DNA of 64,000 nucleotides from JANMEX01 sp041751995. GTDB lineage: Bacteria; Pseudomonadota; Alphaproteobacteria; Rhizobiales; Rhizobiaceae. A model generated the notes under the pieces. It ran no database searches, was not told the DNA's origin, and saw nothing but the letters and a program-made list of their open reading frames with translations. Location: assembly GCA_041751995.1 (NCBI GenBank), contig JBGSHY010000019.1, positions 1 through 64,000 of the forward strand. Direction: 5' to 3'. The translations under genes and the position numbers were made by a program. Shown one piece after another: positions 8,363 to 17,125 of this stretch (positions are counted from its first letter, which is position 1; every line of letters begins with the position of its first letter).

Positions 8363-9088
8363 TCACATCTTCTCGGACAACCATGCCTTGAGGTCTGCTT
8401 CAGCACGCTCCAGCGCGCCATAATTCAGGAGCTTGCGCAAAATGGCTTCCGTCACTGCCCGGGCGCGCAAATTGAAGGTGCCGTCGTCGCGCTGCGGGCC
8501 TGAGACCTGATAGATGTCCAGCTTGCCGTAAATCTGCGTGAGCCGGTTCTGGACAGAGCGCAGTGAAAGATGGCGGCGCTGGGCAATCGACCGGTCCGTC
8601 ATGCCAAGGGCGATGTCCATCAGTATTTCATACTCGGCCTCTGTAAGTCCGATGTTGGGCGTGACACTGCGCTGCTGCATCCCGCGCACTTCATTGTCGA
8701 TCACGCATTGGTTCTCGATGAAAATGCTGCGCAGTGCGAGTTTCAGCCGCTCATCAGCCGCCGATTTCAGGACATACCCATATGCGGCGCCATTTGGCAC
8801 GATTCGGCTGACGCCGCGCACATAAGCCTCGTCAGAATAGTTTGACCAGAAGAGGATGCGCCGGTCCGGCTTTTCGCGCCAGATCGTGCGGGCTGCTTCG
8901 ATCCCGTTGCGCTTGGACATCTGCAGGTCCATCACAACATGGGCCGTGTTGTGTTCGCGGGCGAGCTGTTCTGCTTCAAGGCCATCGATCGCCTCAATAA
9001 CAGCTGTACATTCGGGCAGCGCCGCCCTGACCTGTTCGTTGAGATACGAGCGGTGCAGGGGGTCATCCTCGACAATCAACACTTTCAT
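8363..9088 (-). CDS. NarL/LuxR-type response regulator
   Basis: A 241-residue response regulator. The receiver domain (residues 1-~120) has the acidic pair EDD and phospho-acceptor Asp54 in VVMDLQMSKRNG; the switch Lys is in YVLKSAA. The LuxR-type helix-turn-helix follows (~150-195: LTEAEYEILMDIALGMTDRS, then LSLRSVQNRLTQIYGKL). A C-terminal extension of ~45 residues is longer than in typical NarL proteins. Its ATG overlaps the kinase stop by four bases, so the two are translationally coupled. The pair faces away from the CUT2 sugar ABC operon starting at 10617, which is the obvious candidate target. Confidence 0.9.
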   Translation of the reverse strand: MKVLIVEDDPLHRSYLNEQVRAALPECTAVIEAIDGLEAEQLAREHNTAHVVMDLQMSKRNGIEAARTIWREKPDRRILFWSNYSDEAYVRGVSRIVPNGAAYGYVLKSAADERLKLALRSIFIENQCVIDNEVRGMQQRSVTPNIGLTEAEYEILMDIALGMTDRSIAQRRHLSLRSVQNRLTQIYGKLDIYQVSGPQRDDGTFNLRARAVTEAILRKLLNYGALERAEADLKAWLSEKM

Positions 9089-10350
9089 TCGCAGGAATCC
9101 TTTTGCCCATCCAAGCCGGAATTGGTCTGGGTCGGGAGCGGCACACTCACAGCCATGCTGATTGCGATTTGGGTGCCCAAGCCATCGGGGCCTGCATGAA
9201 TGCCAAAGCGGGCAGAGATCAGTTTGGCCCTTGTCTTCATGTTGTCGATGCCGCTGCCAAGGCGTGGCCGACGCTTGGCAAGTCCCATGCCGTTATCCGT
9301 GACTTTAAGCTCGATCAGGCCTGCGCCGACACTCAGGCAAACCTCCAGCCTTGTCGCCTGTGCATGATTGACAGCGTTGTTGATCGCCTCTTGCGCAATG
9401 CGGAACAAGGCGATGCTTACCTTCGGGTCGAGCGCATCGAAAGCGCCACCGGACAGGTCTTCCAGCCGTCCTTCGATGGCATATCCGCTGTCGCGGATTG
9501 ATCGGTCCATATGGTTTTCAACCGCTTGGGAAAAGCCGAAAAGGTGCAATACCGATGGCTTGGCCTCTTCGATGATCTGGCGCAGATCCTCCATGCAATG
9601 ATGCAAGCCGCGGGTTATCGGCTCGAGCGCTGCAGGAACTGCGGTTTCGATCTGTGTTATGCGCTCCAAGCGCCGGGTCAGCCGTGTCAGGTCTGCCAAA
9701 GTCTGGTCGTGCAAATCCATGCCGATGCGCTGCCGTTCACTTTCCAGCGCTTCGGTCAGCTTCAACGCACCCTGGCGCAAGCCTTCTTCGCGCGCACGCG
9801 CTTCTGTCTCGACGATGGCCGATTGCTGTGCTTGTTCGGCGGCGCGCAGCGCGAAAAAATAAGGTGAAAGCAAATCCGCAATGAAGCGTGCGCTCTCCAC
9901 ATCGGCCGAAGCGTAGGCGTTTGGCGTCAGCAGCGAACACGAGAAGGCGCCGATGATTTCGCCATGCACCATCATTGGCACATGAATGCGGCTGCGCAGG
10001 GAGTGGTCAAGGATTGGCGCGCTGAATGCGCCTTTGAAAGAAAAACGCGGGTCGACAACAGCGTCATCCGTCAATATGAAATCGACCTCACCCAACAACA
10101 GGCTGCGAATGGGGCTGTTGGCGATAGGCGCAAGAAGCTTGCCCCATGCGGTTTCGAAGCCCGCCTCGTAGGCCGTATGAAACTTGCCGTCGAGACGGAC
10201 GATGCACACGTCCATATGGTCATGGGGAAGGACTTTCGAGACCTCTGCCGCCACGGACCGGATGGCCGACAGAAAATCCAGCTGTCCCGCCAAAAGGCGC
10301 GAAATGCTGAAGAAGGTGTTCAACTGTGCCGCCGGCGCGATCTGTAACAT
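9085..10350 (-). CDS. Soluble GAF-domain histidine kinase (HisKA_3/NarX-DegS type)
   Basis: A 421-residue sensor kinase with no hydrophobic segment, so it should sense a cytoplasmic signal. A GAF domain fills residues ~20-165 (for example HVPMMVHGEIIGAFSCSLLT). A probable coiled coil (~170-205) leads to the HisKA_3 dimerisation domain with phospho-acceptor His214 (RIGMDLHDQTLADL). The ATPase domain has the N box (RIAQEAINNAVNHA) and G boxes (DNGMGLAKR, LGSGIDNM). It is the first gene of a two-gene unit with the response regulator and is divergent from a sugar ABC operon across a 266-base intergenic region. The ligand of the GAF domain is unknown; an intracellular sugar or sugar derivative is an inference from position. 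Confidence 0.9.
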   Translation of the reverse strand: MLQIAPAAQLNTFFSISRLLAGQLDFLSAIRSVAAEVSKVLPHDHMDVCIVRLDGKFHTAYEAGFETAWGKLLAPIANSPIRSLLLGEVDFILTDDAVVDPRFSFKGAFSAPILDHSLRSRIHVPMMVHGEIIGAFSCSLLTPNAYASADVESARFIADLLSPYFFALRAAEQAQQSAIVETEARAREEGLRQGALKLTEALESERQRIGMDLHDQTLADLTRLTRRLERITQIETAVPAALEPITRGLHHCMEDLRQIIEEAKPSVLHLFGFSQAVENHMDRSIRDSGYAIEGRLEDLSGGAFDALDPKVSIALFRIAQEAINNAVNHAQATRLEVCLSVGAGLIELKVTDNGMGLAKRRPRLGSGIDNMKTRAKLISARFGIHAGPDGLGTQIAISMAVSVPLPTQTNSGLDGQKDSCE

Positions 10351-10422
10351 TTCGGATCCCTTTCCGCCGCCAATTCATGCCAGACAGGTGCGCCCAAACA
10401 AACAGGGCGGTCTGCACCCAAT

Positions 10423-10459
10423 ATGCGGGAACCCGCAATCGTTCTGCGTTATCCCGCAT
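10423..10459. promoter_or_regulatory. Inverted repeat in the kinase/ABC-operon divergent region
   Basis: A perfect 8-bp inverted repeat, ATGCGGGA at 10423-10430 and TCCCGCAT at 10452-10459, with centres 29 bases apart. It sits in the intergenic region between the divergent histidine kinase gene (start 10350) and the sugar-binding protein gene (start 10617). It is a candidate site for the neighbouring response regulator. An RNA hairpin is also possible but would carry a 21-base loop. Confidence 0.4.
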
Positions 10460-10616
10460 CCGCTTTGCCTTTTTGAACCTATACAGGTCTCTCGTTCTAT
10501 TCCATCCTGACTTCACTGAGGGGAGGAGCCTTCAGCCGAAAAACAAGATTGCACCAGAGCCGAAAGGTCTGGCGCGGCGTGGAGCGCCAGCTTGGCTGGT
10601 CATCAGGGAGAGAAAC

Positions 10617-11627
10617 ATGAAAACCAAAAGCATACTGCTGATTTCGGCCGCCATTCTGGGTATCTCGATGCCAGCGATGGCGGATACGTCAGCGAAGAAG
10701 ATTGCGCTGTCAAACAATTACGCAGGCAACTCATGGCGTCAGGCCATGCTGACCAGCTGGGAAAAAATCACCAGCGAGGCTGTCAAGGCTGGCGTCGTTG
10801 CTGCTGCCGACCCCTTCACCACTGCTGAAAATCAGGCCACCGAACAGGCCGCGCAGATCCAGAACATGATCCTGCAGGGTTACAACGCAATTGTCGTCAA
10901 CGCCGCCTCACCGACGGCATTGAACGGCGCCATCAAGGAAGCCTGCGATGCGGGCATCATCGTTGTTTCCTTCGACGGCATTGTCGATGAACCCTGCGCA
11001 TGGCGCATCGCCGTCGACTTCAAGGGCATGGGCAAGAGCGAAGTTGAATACCTTGCCAAGGCCATGCCGAATGGTGGCAACCTTCTGGAAATCCGTGGCC
11101 TGGCTGGCGTGTTTGTGGATGACGCCATCTCTGCCGGCATTGCCGAAGGCGTTGCCGCCAACCCGCAATTCAAGCTCGTCGGCTCTGTTCACGGTGATTG
11201 GGCACAAGACGTTGCCCAGAAGGCCGTAGCCGGCATTCTGCCAAGTCTTCCGGAAATCGCCGCCGTGGTTACTCAGGGCGGAGACGGTTATGGCGCCGCA
11301 CAGGCGTTCGCCGCTGCCAAGCGCCCGACCCCAACCATCATCATGGGCAATCGCGAGGATGAGTTGAAATGGTGGAAAGAACAAAAGGACGCCAACGGTT
11401 ACACCACCATGTCGGTTTCCATTGCTCCCGGCGTTTCGACACTGGCCTTCTGGGTTGCCCAGCAAATCCTTGACGGCAAGGAAGTGCCGAAGGACCTGAC
11501 AGTGCCGTTCCTGCGCATTGATCAGGACAATCTGGAAGCCAATCTCGCCAACACCCAAAAGGGTGGCGTGGCGAATGTCGAATACAGCCAGGCAGACGCG
11601 ATCAAGGTGATCGAAGGGGCCAAATAA
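10617..11627 (+). CDS. CUT2 sugar ABC transporter substrate-binding protein
   Basis: A 336-residue periplasmic binding protein of the ribose/LacI-like (CUT2) class. The signal peptide is MKTKSILLISAAILGISMPAMA, cut before DTSAKK. The mature protein begins KIALSNNYAGNSWRQAML, typical of sugar binding proteins, and contains GYNAIVVNAASPTALN and GIIVVSFDGIV around the hinge, plus a late QGGDGYGAAQAF segment. The ATG at 10617 follows a GGGAGAG ribosome site; upstream in-frame codons are not needed. It is first in the operon of ATPase, two permeases and SMP-30 lactonase. The sugar cannot be deduced from sequence; an aldose or lactone-forming sugar would suit the lactonase. Confidence 0.93.
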   Translation: MKTKSILLISAAILGISMPAMADTSAKKIALSNNYAGNSWRQAMLTSWEKITSEAVKAGVVAAADPFTTAENQATEQAAQIQNMILQGYNAIVVNAASPTALNGAIKEACDAGIIVVSFDGIVDEPCAWRIAVDFKGMGKSEVEYLAKAMPNGGNLLEIRGLAGVFVDDAISAGIAEGVAANPQFKLVGSVHGDWAQDVAQKAVAGILPSLPEIAAVVTQGGDGYGAAQAFAAAKRPTPTIIMGNREDELKWWKEQKDANGYTTMSVSIAPGVSTLAFWVAQQILDGKEVPKDLTVPFLRIDQDNLEANLANTQKGGVANVEYSQADAIKVIEGAK

Positions 11628-11671
11628 GCGTTCAGCGCGCCAGCATGTCTGGCGCATGACAGCATCGAACT

Positions 11672-11693
11672 TGCCGGGCTTAAATGCCCGGCA
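11672..11693 (+). other. Intra-operon hairpin between binding-protein and ATPase genes
   Basis: A perfect 8-bp stem (TGCCGGGC at 11672-11679 with GCCCGGCA at 11686-11693) with a 6-base loop, 45 bases after the binding-protein stop codon and before the ATPase start. No T run follows, so it is not a classic terminator. Hairpins here in ABC operons commonly protect the upstream message or cause partial termination, raising binding-protein output. Confidence 0.6.
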
Positions 11694-11728
11694 GGCTTCA
11701 GTTTAAATGCGTCTTTCCAAGGAATGCC

Positions 11729-13171
11729 ATGCTGCCGCACCCCGTGCTGGAAGTCGAAGATGTCGCCATACGCTTTGGGGAAGTGCAGGCCCTCGATGGA
11801 GTTTCGCTGCGCGTAAACCCGGGCGAATGCATCGGCCTTGTCGGCCACAATGGCGCCGGCAAATCGACAATCGTCAGCGTTATCAACGGCGGCCTGACGC
11901 CCCATCGCGGCACGATTTCCGGCGATGGGCAGTCTTTGCTTTCCTATGGCATCGGTATCGCCCGCAACCGCGGGGTGCGCTGCGTATTCCAGGAGCTTTC
12001 GCTCTGCCCGAACCTGAGCATCATCGAAAACACCCGCATCATGCACCGCAATCTTGGGGGGTTCGGCTGGCGCGCCAAAGCGGCTGCGATCATTGCAAAA
12101 AGCCTCGATCTGGTTTTTCCAAATCATGGCATCGACGTTTCGGCGTCGGTGGGCAGCCTCTCGATAGCAGAACGTCAGATGGTCGAAATTGCCATGGCGT
12201 TTTCTGACGCAGGCACGCCGCCGCGTCTCGTGATCCTGGATGAGCCAACGTCTTCTCTGGATGCAGGTCTTGCGGCGCAACTGCTTGCCCATGTCCGCCG
12301 CTTTGTTGAATCCGGGGGCTCCGTTTTGCTGATCTCCCATATCCTGCACGAGGTTTTGTCCACGGCTGGCCGCATCATTGTCATGAAGGATGGCCGCATC
12401 AGTTCGGAGCGCGTTGCGGCGGCATTCACCCAGGCAACGCTGGTCGAGGCGATGGGCAGTGTCGCCAGCGCGGTCGAAGCCCGCAACGTGACTGCAAAAT
12501 CCACTGAAACGGCGCTGTCTCTTGCCTTGCCGCGCGGCATTCCGTTCGCGGCGCGGCGCGGCGAGGTCGTGGGCTTTGCCGGACTTGGCGGCCACGGCCA
12601 GACTGACATGCTCCTCGCCCTTTTTGAGCATCACAGTTCCAGATGGCTGCCCCGCCGGGACCCGGAGGTGGCCTTTGTGGCCGGTGACCGCCGCGAGAAT
12701 GGCATTTTCGAACTGTGGAGCATTCTCAGGAACATGACCATCGCCGCCTTGCCGGACCTGTCGCCGCGCGGCTTTGTGCAAGCCGGTGCTGAAACGGGGC
12801 GAGGCGCGGATTGGAAAAGCCGGATCGGCATCCGGACACCGGACATGAACAACCGCATCCTCTCGCTGTCCGGCGGCAACCAGCAAAAGGTGCTGTTTGC
12901 CCGCGCACTTTCAACCCGCGCTCCTGTGGTCCTGATGGATGACCCGATGCGCGGCGTTGATGTCGGCACAAAGCAGGAGGTTTACCGCATCATCCGCGCC
13001 GAGGCGGACGCCGGCCGCACCTTCGTCTGGTATTCGACCGAAATGGAGGAAATGAGCCTCTGCGACCGCGTCTATGTCTTCCGCGAAGGCGCGATTGTCG
13101 AAGGGCTTTCAGGTGAAGCAATTTCCGAGAGGGCCATTCTGGCGGCTTCGTTCGCGGGAGCTGCGGAATGA
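11729..13171 (+). CDS. CUT2 sugar ABC transporter ATP-binding protein
   Basis: A 480-residue double ATPase of the RbsA/XylG class, energising CUT2 sugar import. The first half has a full Walker A (GHNGAGKST, ~40-48), a signature-like LSIAERQ and Walker B (LVILDEPTSSLD). The second half, as usual, has a degenerate Walker A (GLGGHGQTD) but a perfect signature (LSGGNQQKV) and VVLMDDPMRGVD. The start was set at the ATG at 11729 because AAGGA lies at proper distance; an in-frame ATG 45 bases earlier lacks one and overlaps the hairpin region. The stop overlaps the permease start by four bases. It is slightly shorter than the usual ~500 residues. Confidence 0.93.
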   Translation: MLPHPVLEVEDVAIRFGEVQALDGVSLRVNPGECIGLVGHNGAGKSTIVSVINGGLTPHRGTISGDGQSLLSYGIGIARNRGVRCVFQELSLCPNLSIIENTRIMHRNLGGFGWRAKAAAIIAKSLDLVFPNHGIDVSASVGSLSIAERQMVEIAMAFSDAGTPPRLVILDEPTSSLDAGLAAQLLAHVRRFVESGGSVLLISHILHEVLSTAGRIIVMKDGRISSERVAAAFTQATLVEAMGSVASAVEARNVTAKSTETALSLALPRGIPFAARRGEVVGFAGLGGHGQTDMLLALFEHHSSRWLPRRDPEVAFVAGDRRENGIFELWSILRNMTIAALPDLSPRGFVQAGAETGRGADWKSRIGIRTPDMNNRILSLSGGNQQKVLFARALSTRAPVVLMDDPMRGVDVGTKQEVYRIIRAEADAGRTFVWYSTEMEEMSLCDRVYVFREGAIVEGLSGEAISERAILAASFAGAAE

Positions 13172-14118
13172 AAATGTCTTCCGATAATTTGCGGCTGCTT
13201 GTGCCGATCCTGTCGCTGCTGCTGCTGTTGGCCGGGGTATTCTACTTACAGCCGCGTGCGATGAGCTACATGGGACTCAATCTCCTGTTCAATCTAGCGG
13301 TGCCGATTGCGCTCGCAACCATCGCGCAGATGCTGATCATGTCGGTCAATGATCTTGACCTGTCGATGGGCACTTTTGTCAGTTTTGTTGCCTGCGTGAC
13401 CGCGACCTACCTCAATGACACGCCTGCACTCGGCGCATTGATCCTGCTGGCTGCGATCGCGGTCTATGCGGTGATGGGGGTGGTGATCCATCTGCGCAAT
13501 TTGCCATCCATCGTCGTGACCCTGGGAATGAGCTTCATCTGGGCCGGCCTCGCCGTTCTGTTGTTGCCTGCGCCCGGCGGCACGGCGCCTGTCTGGATCC
13601 GCAGCCTGATGACCTCCAAGCCGCCCGTGGTGCCGATGGCGATCATAGCTTCGGCAATCATTGCCGTGGTGGCACATGTGATTGTCATGCGGTCATCCTT
13701 TGGTGTGCTGATCAGGGGGGTGGGTGGAAACCAGCGGTCGGTCGAGCGGGCCGGCTGGTCAATCATCGCCGCGCGTGGCGGCGCCTACGCGCTGGCTGCC
13801 TGTTTCGCCGTGGCGGCCGGGATCACGCTGGTCGGGCTTGCGACGTCTGCTGATGCCAATATTGCGTTGCGTTACACCTTGCTGTCGATTGCCGGTGTGA
13901 TTTTGGGCGGCGGGGAGTTCACGGGCGGCCGTGTGTCGCCGATAGGCGCCGTCATCGGCGCATTGACCCTGACATTGGCGGGATCGTTCCTCTCCTTCCT
14001 GAGGATATCCCCCGACTGGCAAATCGGTGCACAGGGCGTCATCCTCATTCTCGTTCTTGCGCTCAGGCTTATCTTCAGCGGCCGAACGGCAAAAACCGGG
14101 CGGAGTGCAAAAACATGA
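13168..14118 (+). CDS. CUT2 sugar ABC transporter permease 1
   Basis: A 316-residue membrane protein of the RbsC/BPD_transp_2 family with roughly eight to ten hydrophobic segments. Typical family stretches are visible: VNDLDLSMGTFVSF (the ribose-permease 'DLSVG'-like motif, ~residues 55-70), LPSIVVTLGMSFIW (~110-125) and GVILGGGEFTGGRVS near the C terminus. Its ATG overlaps the ATPase stop by four bases, and its stop overlaps the second permease start by four bases, so the four genes are translationally coupled. It should form a heterodimeric channel with the next protein. Confidence 0.92.
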   Translation: MKMSSDNLRLLVPILSLLLLLAGVFYLQPRAMSYMGLNLLFNLAVPIALATIAQMLIMSVNDLDLSMGTFVSFVACVTATYLNDTPALGALILLAAIAVYAVMGVVIHLRNLPSIVVTLGMSFIWAGLAVLLLPAPGGTAPVWIRSLMTSKPPVVPMAIIASAIIAVVAHVIVMRSSFGVLIRGVGGNQRSVERAGWSIIAARGGAYALAACFAVAAGITLVGLATSADANIALRYTLLSIAGVILGGGEFTGGRVSPIGAVIGALTLTLAGSFLSFLRISPDWQIGAQGVILILVLALRLIFSGRTAKTGRSAKT

Positions 14119-15056
14119 GGGCCATTTTTGCCAAGCCGTGGATATGGTCATTTCTGGCGGCATTGGCCGTCTGGGCAGCGACAGTTGCCGTCACTGCAGG
14201 ATCCAGCATGCAGGGCTTGTCGCAAGCCGCGCTGACTTTTGCTGCGTTTTCGGTGATGGTCGGGATCGGGCAGATGTTCGTCATCACGCTGGGGCCGGGC
14301 AATATCGACCTGTCAGTCCCGGCCACCATGACCCTTGCCGGGACCATCGCCCTGAAACTGATGGATACCAATGACGGCATGATATTGCAGGGTCTGGCAG
14401 TAACTTTGCTGATTGGCGTGACGGTTGGCGTCGCCAATTACACACTGATCAAATTGCTGCGCATCCCGCCGATCATTGCGACACTGTCGATGAGTTTTCT
14501 TGTCCAGTCGACTGCCATCTGGACCAACCGGGGCTTGCGCATCAAGCCGCCTGAGTTCCTTGCGGAGTTCTCGATCGCTTCGACTTTCGGCATCCCCAAT
14601 GTGGCTCTGATCGCGCTTGTGCTGTCGGTGCTGGCGTGGGTGCTGCTGCACCGCACTGTCTACGGCCGCTGGATTGCCGCCATTGGCCAAAGTCTGCCCG
14701 CCGCGAGGATGGCCGGTGTTCCGGTCGACGGGACACGGTTTGTCACCTACATTTTCTGCGCGGTCATGGCGGCCCTTTGTGGCACACTGTTGTCCTGTTT
14801 TTCCGGGGGCGCTGCACTTAACATGGGCGCGGAATATTTGCTGATCTCCATCGCTGTTGTGGTGATCGGCGGCACTGCCGTGGCGGGCGGCGACAGCAAT
14901 GTGCCCGGCATATGGGGCGCTTCCCTGTTCATGTTTCTGGTCGTGTCGATGCTCAACACCTACGGCTTTGGCGCGGGTGTCCGCCTCATCATGACCGGCC
15001 TTATCATCATCAGCGTTATTCTGGTGGCCAGCGGCCGCCAGGGCGGCGCGCGCTAA
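14115..15056 (+). CDS. CUT2 sugar ABC transporter permease 2
   Basis: A 313-residue permease paralogous to the gene before it (BPD_transp_2 family), with multiple hydrophobic segments. Shared motifs are PGNIDLSVPATM (~60-72), RIPPIIATLSMSFL (~115-130) and VVVIGGTAVAGGDSNVPG near the C terminus. Having two distinct permeases is common in a subset of CUT2 systems. It is coupled by a four-base overlap to permease 1 and separated by 11 bases from the lactonase gene. Confidence 0.92.
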   Translation: MRAIFAKPWIWSFLAALAVWAATVAVTAGSSMQGLSQAALTFAAFSVMVGIGQMFVITLGPGNIDLSVPATMTLAGTIALKLMDTNDGMILQGLAVTLLIGVTVGVANYTLIKLLRIPPIIATLSMSFLVQSTAIWTNRGLRIKPPEFLAEFSIASTFGIPNVALIALVLSVLAWVLLHRTVYGRWIAAIGQSLPAARMAGVPVDGTRFVTYIFCAVMAALCGTLLSCFSGGAALNMGAEYLLISIAVVVIGGTAVAGGDSNVPGIWGASLFMFLVVSMLNTYGFGAGVRLIMTGLIIISVILVASGRQGGAR

Positions 15057-15067
15057 AGGAGGCAGTC

Positions 15068-15985
15068 ATGGCCGATGAGCAATACCAAATCGACGATCAG
15101 CGCTTTGTGCATCTGATCGTGGGATCATCGCGCCTCAACAGGCTTTATACCGGTTGCCGCTGGGCAGAAGGCCCGGTCTGGTTCAATGACCTTGGCTGCC
15201 TTTTGTGGAGCGACATTCCGAACCAGCGCATCTTGCGCTGGTCGGACAAGCCGCTGGCGGGAGAGAGCGTTTCGGTTTTCCGCAGCCCTTCCAATTTTGC
15301 CAATGGCCACACGCGTGACGCATCCGGGCGGCTGGTTTCCTGCGAGCACGGCACGCGCCGCGTCACCAGAACAGAGATCGATGGCTCGGTCACAGTTCTG
15401 GCGGACAGCTTCAATGGCAAACGCCTGAATTCCCCAAACGATGTCATCGTCCACAGCGACGGCAGCATTTGGTTCACGGATCCGACTTACGGGATCATGT
15501 CCGATTATGAAGGCTACCGCGCCGATCCGGAACAGCCGGTGCGCGGCGTTTACCGGATCGACCCTTCCGGTTCGATATCGCTGGTGGTGGACGACTTTGC
15601 GCAGCCCAACGGGTTGGTTTTCTCACCGGACGAAACCAAACTCTACATTGCCGACAGCGCTTTCAGTCATGATCCCGCCGCCCCGCGCCATATTCGCGTC
15701 TTTGATGTGAATGGGGCCAAGCTGGGCAATGGGCGGGTTTTTGCCCACATAGACGCAGGGCTGCCCGATGGAATCCGTGTGGATATCGACGGCAATATCT
15801 GGTCATCCGCCGGAGACGGCGTGCATTGCTTTGCGCCGGACAGCACGCGCTTGGGCAAGATTTTTGTGCCTGAGACGGTGGCGAACCTGACCTTCGGAGG
15901 GCCGCGCCGCAACCGCCTTTTCATCACGGCGACGTCATCGCTGTATGAGATTTTCGTTGCTGCCACCGGTGCGCAAAGGCCGTGA
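15068..15985 (+). CDS. SMP-30/gluconolactonase family lactonase
   Basis: A 305-residue beta-propeller hydrolase of the SMP-30/gluconolactonase/LRE family. The metal-binding Glu lies in GCRWAEGPVWF near residue 35. NSPNDVIVHSDGSIWFTDPTYG (split here as NSPNDVIV and WFTDPTYG) and QPNGLVFSPDE carry further typical metal and substrate residues, followed by LPDGIRVDIDGN. The family opens sugar lactones to sugar acids. It is last in the ABC operon, preceded by AAAGGAGG, so it probably acts on an oxidised form of the imported sugar. No dehydrogenase that would make the lactone is adjacent. It is predicted to be cytoplasmic. Confidence 0.92.
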   Translation: MADEQYQIDDQRFVHLIVGSSRLNRLYTGCRWAEGPVWFNDLGCLLWSDIPNQRILRWSDKPLAGESVSVFRSPSNFANGHTRDASGRLVSCEHGTRRVTRTEIDGSVTVLADSFNGKRLNSPNDVIVHSDGSIWFTDPTYGIMSDYEGYRADPEQPVRGVYRIDPSGSISLVVDDFAQPNGLVFSPDETKLYIADSAFSHDPAAPRHIRVFDVNGAKLGNGRVFAHIDAGLPDGIRVDIDGNIWSSAGDGVHCFAPDSTRLGKIFVPETVANLTFGGPRRNRLFITATSSLYEIFVAATGAQRP

Positions 15986-16161
15986 AGCAACATGACTGTT
16001 GCATGGCAAAAATCACGATGTATCGACAAAATGCCCTTTCGATTTAGCCTTGGATGCTGTGGAAGATACAAATTCAACATGGCTTTATGTGCCGCCACAG
16101 GCCAATCCTGCAGGCCGGCAGTCGGCCGTTCACAGTTCCAGGAATGGTTGTCCGGCCTGGC

Positions 16162-16926
16162 CTACAGCTTCCAAGCTTGCGCCAGCGCCCGCGCGCCACG
16201 CAGCAAAATGGCCTGGTCCACATCAACGGCGGTGAAACGCGTTCCGGCCGCAACGGCTTCTTTCAAAAAAGCTTGATCAAGTGAAAGTATGCCTGCTGGC
16301 TTGCCGCAGTCATTGATCCGTTTTATTGCCTTGAGGATTGCGGATTTGACTTCCGGTGCGCCCGGATTGCCGGGAAAGCTCATGCTGGCGGCAAGGTCGG
16401 CCGGGCCGATGAACACGCCGTCCACCCCATCGACAGCGGCAATGGCTTCCAGATTCGCAAGTGCTTCGACGGTTTCAACCTGAACCAGCAGGCAGATTTC
16501 CGCATTGGCATTGGCGGTGTAACTGTCAATCATTCCAAAGCGGCTGGCACGGGTGATGCCCGCGACACCACGCGTGCCGTGCGGTGGATAGCGCACAGCA
16601 CTGACCGCGCGGGTGGCTTCTTCGTCGTTCTGTACATAGGGAACGAGAATTGACGTCGCACCAGCATCAAGAATGCGCTTGATTTCGACTGCATCATTCC
16701 ATCCCGGACGCACGACCGCATGGGTCGGATAAGGCGCAACGGCCTGCAGCATCGCCTGGACGGTTTCGAGGCTGACCGTCGAATGTTCGGTGTCGATCAG
16801 CATCCAGTCGAATCCGCAGCCGGCCAAGGATTCAGCGTGGCCGGAGCCGGACAGAGCGCACCAGATGCCGATTTGCTGACGGCCTTCGCGCAATGCAGCC
16901 TTGAACGGGTTCTTCGGCAATTCCAT
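16162..16926 (-). CDS. HpcH/HpaI family aldolase
   Basis: A 254-residue class II (metal-dependent) aldolase of the HpcH/HpaI family, TIM-barrel enzymes that cleave 2-oxo-4-hydroxy acids such as 4-hydroxy-2-oxoheptanedioate or 2-keto-3-deoxy sugar acids to pyruvate and an aldehyde. Typical motifs are WMLIDTEHS (~40-48), VVRPGWND, ILVPYVQN, GTRGVAG, LLVQVETVEAL with its metal-binding Glu, and FIGPADLAASM with its metal-binding Asp. It is divergent from the TRAP transporter operon across 199 bases, suggesting it breaks down a product of the transported acid. The exact substrate cannot be read from sequence. Confidence 0.9.
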   Translation of the reverse strand: MELPKNPFKAALREGRQQIGIWCALSGSGHAESLAGCGFDWMLIDTEHSTVSLETVQAMLQAVAPYPTHAVVRPGWNDAVEIKRILDAGATSILVPYVQNDEEATRAVSAVRYPPHGTRGVAGITRASRFGMIDSYTANANAEICLLVQVETVEALANLEAIAAVDGVDGVFIGPADLAASMSFPGNPGAPEVKSAILKAIKRINDCGKPAGILSLDQAFLKEAVAAGTRFTAVDVDQAILLRGARALAQAWKL

Positions 16927-17125
16927 GAAAGTCGCTTCCTTTTCAGAGCGGCAGGTACCACGCGAGATCGAAGAGAAAGCACGGAAGGCTCATCAGGCCA
17001 ATGTCCAAATAATCGATGATATGAACAAGCATCAGATAGAGTGTGGACATCGAACCCAGTTCTTGCCAAATTGCCGCCCGGCGCCCTTCGGAGGGGGCAT
17101 CCGTTTATATACCAGGGAGGACTAC

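Noticed and set aside
11522..12886. 454-codon minus-strand frame
   Set aside because: It lies antisense to a fully recognised ABC ATPase with intact motifs; long antisense frames are expected in GC-rich sequence.
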